Assembly (NCBI GenBank): GCA_963736975.1
Contig: CAVTQY010000002.1
Coordinates: 682,001-746,000, forward strand
Length of the DNA: 64,000 bases
Direction: 5' to 3'
DNA from: CAVTQY01 sp963736975
Lineage (GTDB): Bacteria; Pseudomonadota; Alphaproteobacteria; Acetobacterales; Acetobacteraceae
Position numbers and translations under genes: made by a program. Below the pieces are notes generated by a model. The model had not been told where the DNA came from. It ran no database searches and saw only the letters and a list, made by a program, of their open reading frames with translations. Below, one piece after another: positions 60,811 through 64,000 of the stretch (position 1 is the first letter of the stretch; each line of letters starts with the position of its first letter).

Positions 60811-60834
60811 CTGCTGACACCATGCTGTCAGCAG
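60811..60834. promoter_or_regulatory. Perfect palindrome between the GFA and MFS genes, possible operator
   Basis: CTGCTGACA (60811-60819) and TGTCAGCAG (60826-60834) form a perfect nine-base dyad with a six-base centre. TGACACCA occurs within it (60815-60822) and again at 60836-60843. The dyad sits between the divergent GFA and MFS starts (60716 and 60878), where a TetR/MarR-type repressor would act. No regulator gene is adjacent. Confidence 0.55.
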
Positions 60835-60877
60835 CTGACACCACACTCCCACCACCCGCGCACAGCCACCGAAAGCC

Positions 60878-62236
60878 ATGCGAGACGTGCCCACACCTAT
60901 CCCGACCGAATCGCCGACTGGCTGGCTGTTGGCCACCCTCTGTCTCGCCGTGTTGCTGGCACAGGTGGATACCTCGGTCGTCAACCTGGCAGTGCACGCC
61001 ATCGGCACGCATCTCCGTGCCGGCGTCGGTGGCCTGCAATGGGTGCTCGACGGCTACAATCTCGCCTACGCGATGCTGCTGCTGACCGGCGGATTGCTGG
61101 CCGATCTCTACGGGCGACGGCGGCTTTTCATTGCCGGCGCGGCGATCTTCGCTGGCGGCTCGGCACTGTGCGCGGCGGCACCGGCGATTGCAGTGCTGAT
61201 TGCCGGACGCGCACTCGCCGGCATCGGAGCGGCGCTGCTGTTGCCCGCGTCGCTCGCCATCATCCGCGTGGAATGGGCCGACCAGCAGGCCCGCAATCGC
61301 GCGTTGGGAATTTGGGCCGGATGCAACGGCCTGGCGTTCGTGATCGGCCCGACGCTCGGCGGCGCGCTGGTGCAAAGTTTCGGCTGGCGCAGCGTCTTCC
61401 TCATTGCTGTACCGCTTGGGCTGGCGGCGATCGGGTTCGCACTGTGCTTCGTGCGGGAATCGCGCGACCCCGCCGGGCGGCGGTTCGACGCGCTGGGCCA
61501 AGGCTGGGGCGCCGTCGCCCTCGGTGCACTGGCACTGGCGGGCATCACTGCCGCCCGGGAACGGGACGTCGCACTGGTCGCACTGGGGGTCGCCGTCGTC
61601 GCCTTCCTCCTTTTCGTGCTGACCGAGCATCGTCGCGCGGCCGCCGCCATGGTGCCGCTCGACGTGTTCCGCAGCCGCCCCTTTATCGGTGCGCTGACCG
61701 CAACCGCGGCGATGACCTTCGGCATGTATGGCGTGCTGTTTCTGCTGCCGCTCGTGTGGCAGGCCGGCGGGGCCCTGGCCGCGCGCGCGGCGGGAATGGC
61801 GCTGGTGCCGATGGCCGGCACGTTCTTTCTGGTCTCCAACCTCGCCGGGCGCGTCACGGAACGCGTCGGCGCGCGCGCGATGATCGCCGGCGGCACGGGC
61901 CTGATCGGTGTCGGCCTGCTCGTCATTGCCGCCACCGGAGCGGGACGGCCGCTATGGCTGGCGGAGATCGGACTGACATGCACCGGCCTCGGCATGGGTC
62001 TGAACACGGCGCCGCTGTTCGGCGTTGCTGTGGCCGCCGTTTCGGCGGCACGGTCGGGAAGCGCGGCGGCGCTGATCAACGTCGCCCGCATGATCGGCGC
62101 GACCCTCGGCGTTGCTGTGCTGGGCTCGGTGTTCGCAGCAGCTGGCGCGGGGGCACCGGGCCTCAGCGCGGCCATGCTGTGCGGCGGCACCGTCCAACTC
62201 GCCGGTGCCCTCGTCGCGTGGTTCGCCATTCGTTAG
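60878..62236 (+). CDS. MFS transporter, DHA2 family (EmrB/QacA-like)
   Basis: The 452-residue protein has the 14-helix drug-efflux layout: LAVLLAQVDTSVVNLAVHAI in helix 1 (motif D1), GGLLADLYGRRRLFIAGAAI (motif A), ALAGIGAALLLPASLAIIRV (motif B region) and GPTLGGALVQSFGWRSVFLI (motif C). It probably exports small toxic compounds by proton antiport. It is divergent from the GFA gene across the palindrome and is followed after 30 bp by glutathione reductase in the same direction; a detoxification theme (glutathione, efflux) is a reasonable inference. Confidence 0.88.
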   Translation: MRDVPTPIPTESPTGWLLATLCLAVLLAQVDTSVVNLAVHAIGTHLRAGVGGLQWVLDGYNLAYAMLLLTGGLLADLYGRRRLFIAGAAIFAGGSALCAAAPAIAVLIAGRALAGIGAALLLPASLAIIRVEWADQQARNRALGIWAGCNGLAFVIGPTLGGALVQSFGWRSVFLIAVPLGLAAIGFALCFVRESRDPAGRRFDALGQGWGAVALGALALAGITAARERDVALVALGVAVVAFLLFVLTEHRRAAAAMVPLDVFRSRPFIGALTATAAMTFGMYGVLFLLPLVWQAGGALAARAAGMALVPMAGTFFLVSNLAGRVTERVGARAMIAGGTGLIGVGLLVIAATGAGRPLWLAEIGLTCTGLGMGLNTAPLFGVAVAAVSAARSGSAAALINVARMIGATLGVAVLGSVFAAAGAGAPGLSAAMLCGGTVQLAGALVAWFAIR

Positions 62237-62266
62237 GCTGGCCGCCGCAACGTCCAGGAGCGGCGG

Positions 62267-63635
62267 ATGGATTTCGACCTGTTCGTTATCGGCGGCGGCT
62301 CGGCCGGTGTCCGCTGCGCCCGTATCGCGGCCGGCCATGGCGCCCGCGTCGGCATCGCCGAGGAGCGGTTCTGGGGCGGCACCTGCGTCAACGTCGGCTG
62401 TGTACCGAAGAAGCTGCTGGTGCAGGCCGGCGAGTATGGCGGCTGGGCCGACGATGCCGCCGGTTTCGGCTGGCAGATCACGAAGGGCCCGCATGACTGG
62501 GGGAAACTGATTGCCGCCAAGGACCGCGAGATCGGCCGGCTGACGGCGATCTACCGCCGCCTGCTCGAACAGGCGGGCGCCACCATCTTCGATGCGCGCG
62601 CCGCCTTCATCGACCCGCACACGCTCGATATCGGCGGCCGGCGCGTCACTGCCGAGCGCATCGTCATCGCGACCGGCGGCCACCCGGTACGCTTGCGCAT
62701 TCCCGGCGCCGAACTGGGCATCGTCTCCGACGACGCGTTCTTCCTGCCGCGCATGCCGCGGCGCGTCGCCGTGCTTGGCAGCGGCTATATCGCCGTCGAG
62801 TTTGCCGGCATTTTCGCCGCCCTCGGCGCCGAAGTCGATCTGGTTTACCGCCAGCCACTGCCCTTGCGCGGCTTCGACCACGACCTGCGCGAGGCATTGC
62901 CGGAGGCGCTCGGCGCGCAAGGCATCGCCCTGCATCCCGGCTGCCTGCCCCGCCAGATCGAGGCGCATGGCACGGAGCGCGCCCTGGTGCTCGATAGCGG
63001 CCGCACGCTGCCGACTGATCTGGTTTTCTTCGCCACCGGTCGCTGCCCGGCGACAACGGGGCTTGGGCTCGAAGCGGCGGGCGTCGCGGTCAGCACCTCG
63101 GGGGCGGTGCTGGTCGATGAGCATCTGCGCACCAACCGCCCGCATATCTTCGCCATTGGCGATGTGACCAACCGGCTCAACCTGACGCCCGTCGCGACCG
63201 CCGAGGGACATGCGCTTGCCGACTCGCTGTTCGACGGCCGGCCGCGCCGTATCTTGCTCGAGAACGTGCCGACCGCCGTGTTCTCCACCCCACCCGTCGC
63301 CACTGTGGGGCTCACCGAGGAACAGGCCGCCGCACACGGCCCGGTCGATGTCTATGTAACCAAATTCACCCCGATGCGGCACACACTGAGCGGACGCGCT
63401 CGCAAGTCGATGATGAAGCTTGTGGTCGATCAGGCCAGCCAGCGGGTGCTTGGCGCGCATATGCTGGGCGAGGACGCGCCGGAGATCATGCAGGGCCTGG
63501 CGATCGCCCTGGTGATGGGCGCGACCAAGGCCGATTTCGATCGTACCGATCGGCATTCATCCCACCGCCGCGGAGGAATTCGTCACCCTTCGCACCCGCA
63601 CCCGCGTCTCTGGCGCCGCCCGGGCGGCGGAGTAG
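62267..63635 (+). CDS. gor: Glutathione reductase with a C-terminal single-base frameshift
   Basis: Glutathione reductase regenerates GSH with NADPH. The frame from ATG 62267 has the FAD site DLFVIGGGSAGVRCARIAAG, the redox-active cysteines in WGGTCVNVGCVPKKLLVQAG, the NADPH fold RVAVLGSGYIAVEFAGIFAA and the second FAD motif HIFAIGDVTNRLNLTPVATA. After MGATKADFDRT an extra G at about 63548 throws the frame out. Without it the protein continues IGIHPTAAEEFVTLRTRTRV and stops at 63635, giving 455 residues and the essential His and Glu of HPTAAEE. As read, the enzyme lacks its catalytic base and ends in an unrelated tail to 63706. Confidence 0.92.
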
Positions 63636-63650
63636 GTCCGATGTCTCCGC

Positions 63651-64000
63651 TCAATGCAGCGGCCAGCGCAGCACGATCAGCCCGGTACCGGCCACTGCGA
63701 CCATGATCGACAGCGGTAGGCCAAGCCGCCAGTAGTCGCCGAAGCGGTAGCCGGCGGGACCCATCACCAGCAGATTGTTCTGATGCCCGATCGGCGTCAG
63801 GAAATCGCAGGAGGCGCCGAGCGCCACGGCCATCAGGAAGGCCTCCGGCGCGAAGCCTAGATTGTGCGCCAGTGCCGCAGCGACCGGGCCGATGACCAAC
63901 ACCGCCGCCGCGTGATGCAGGAACGGCGTTACGACCATCGCGATCACCAGCAGCAGCCCGACCGCGCACGCCGCCGGCACGTGGCCGGCGATCAGCGTCA
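63651..64000 (-). CDS. SLC13/CitMHS-type anion or dicarboxylate transporter, 5' end outside window
   Basis: The frame enters at the window edge and ends at 63651 (about 116 residues seen). It has the conserved re-entrant segment of the DASS/SLC13 and related permeases: LMAVALGASCDFLTPIGHQN then NLLVMGPAGYRFGDYWRLG (a TPIG-type, N-rich ion/substrate motif), with helices TPFLHHAAAVLVIGPVAAAL and LPLSIMVAVAGTGLIVL. Transported substrates in the family are sulfate, citrate or dicarboxylates; which one applies is not visible. It converges on gor with a 15-bp gap. Confidence 0.85.
   Translation of the reverse strand, partial: TLIAGHVPAACAVGLLLVIAMVVTPFLHHAAAVLVIGPVAAALAHNLGFAPEAFLMAVALGASCDFLTPIGHQNNLLVMGPAGYRFGDYWRLGLPLSIMVAVAGTGLIVLRWPLH

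Noticed and set aside
61952..63556. Long minus-strand frame antisense to MFS and gor
   Set aside because: Its product is low-complexity and His/Arg-rich, as expected for antisense in high-GC DNA.

Overview
The window is GC-rich, densely coding DNA from an alphaproteobacterium, most probably a Rhodospirillales/Acetobacteraceae-type organism. This rests on gene content: a MucR/Ros regulator, an OlsB-type ornithine acyltransferase, a dusB-ntrB-ntrC-ntrY-ntrX cluster, lnt beside an alphaproteobacterial XRE regulator, nfu-nitroreductase-tsaB-rimI-mucR-fur in a row, and a GH4 enzyme. The family-level placement is inference. There is one tRNA gene and no rRNA or CRISPR.

Layout. 0-2.4 kb: two tandem amidohydrolases behind nth. 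2.4-11 kb: housekeeping genes, mostly on the minus strand (XRE, lnt, olsB, fur, mucR, rimI, tsaB, nitroreductase, nfu, MFS). 11-16.4 kb: orphan sugar-binding protein, GH4 glycosidase, J-domain membrane protein, alpha/beta hydrolase, ECF sigma factor. 16.6-22.8 kb: AceE/transketolase-like enzyme coupled to malonyl-CoA decarboxylase, NAD(P)HX repair enzyme, metallo-beta-lactamase-fold hydrolase. 23.2-30.6 kb: ntrX-ntrY-ntrC-ntrB-dusB. 30.7-31.8 kb: a low-GC insert carrying a DpnI-type methyl-directed restriction enzyme. 32-40 kb: small Hsp70, FAH-family hydrolase, acyl-CoA ligase, two exported proteins, isovaleryl-CoA dehydrogenase and methylcrotonyl-CoA carboxylase beta. 40-43.2 kb: small zinc-ribbon protein, ribF, MaoC protein and two decayed PIN-toxin remnants. 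43.2-46.8 kb: M20 peptidase, MBOAT O-acetyltransferase and its SGNH-like partner. 46.8-54.1 kb: accessory, gene-poor region with an unrecognised 547-residue protein, small orphan proteins, a PEP-CTERM lectin-like protein, an IS5 remnant, a broken membrane-protein gene and tRNA-Thr. 54.1-64 kb: class III aminotransferase, a decayed chemoreceptor / cupredoxin / di-haem peroxidase group, a polytopic membrane protein, GFA protein, MFS exporter, glutathione reductase and an SLC13-type transporter running off the window.

The strongest theme is gene decay by small lesions. ntrY, ntrX, gor, the chemoreceptor, the MauG-like peroxidase, a PIN toxin, an IS5 transposase and a small membrane protein each need a one-base shift (two also a stop-codon change) to restore a conserved protein. 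This could be real erosion or residual indels in the assembly; the sequence alone cannot decide, but two in-frame stops at conserved positions argue that part of it is real. No fully novel system was proven. The best leads are the DpnI-type enzyme without a visible methylase, the triple zinc-ribbon protein at 40.5-41.0 kb, the unrecognised 547-residue protein, and the PEP-CTERM protein with a LecA-like tail.
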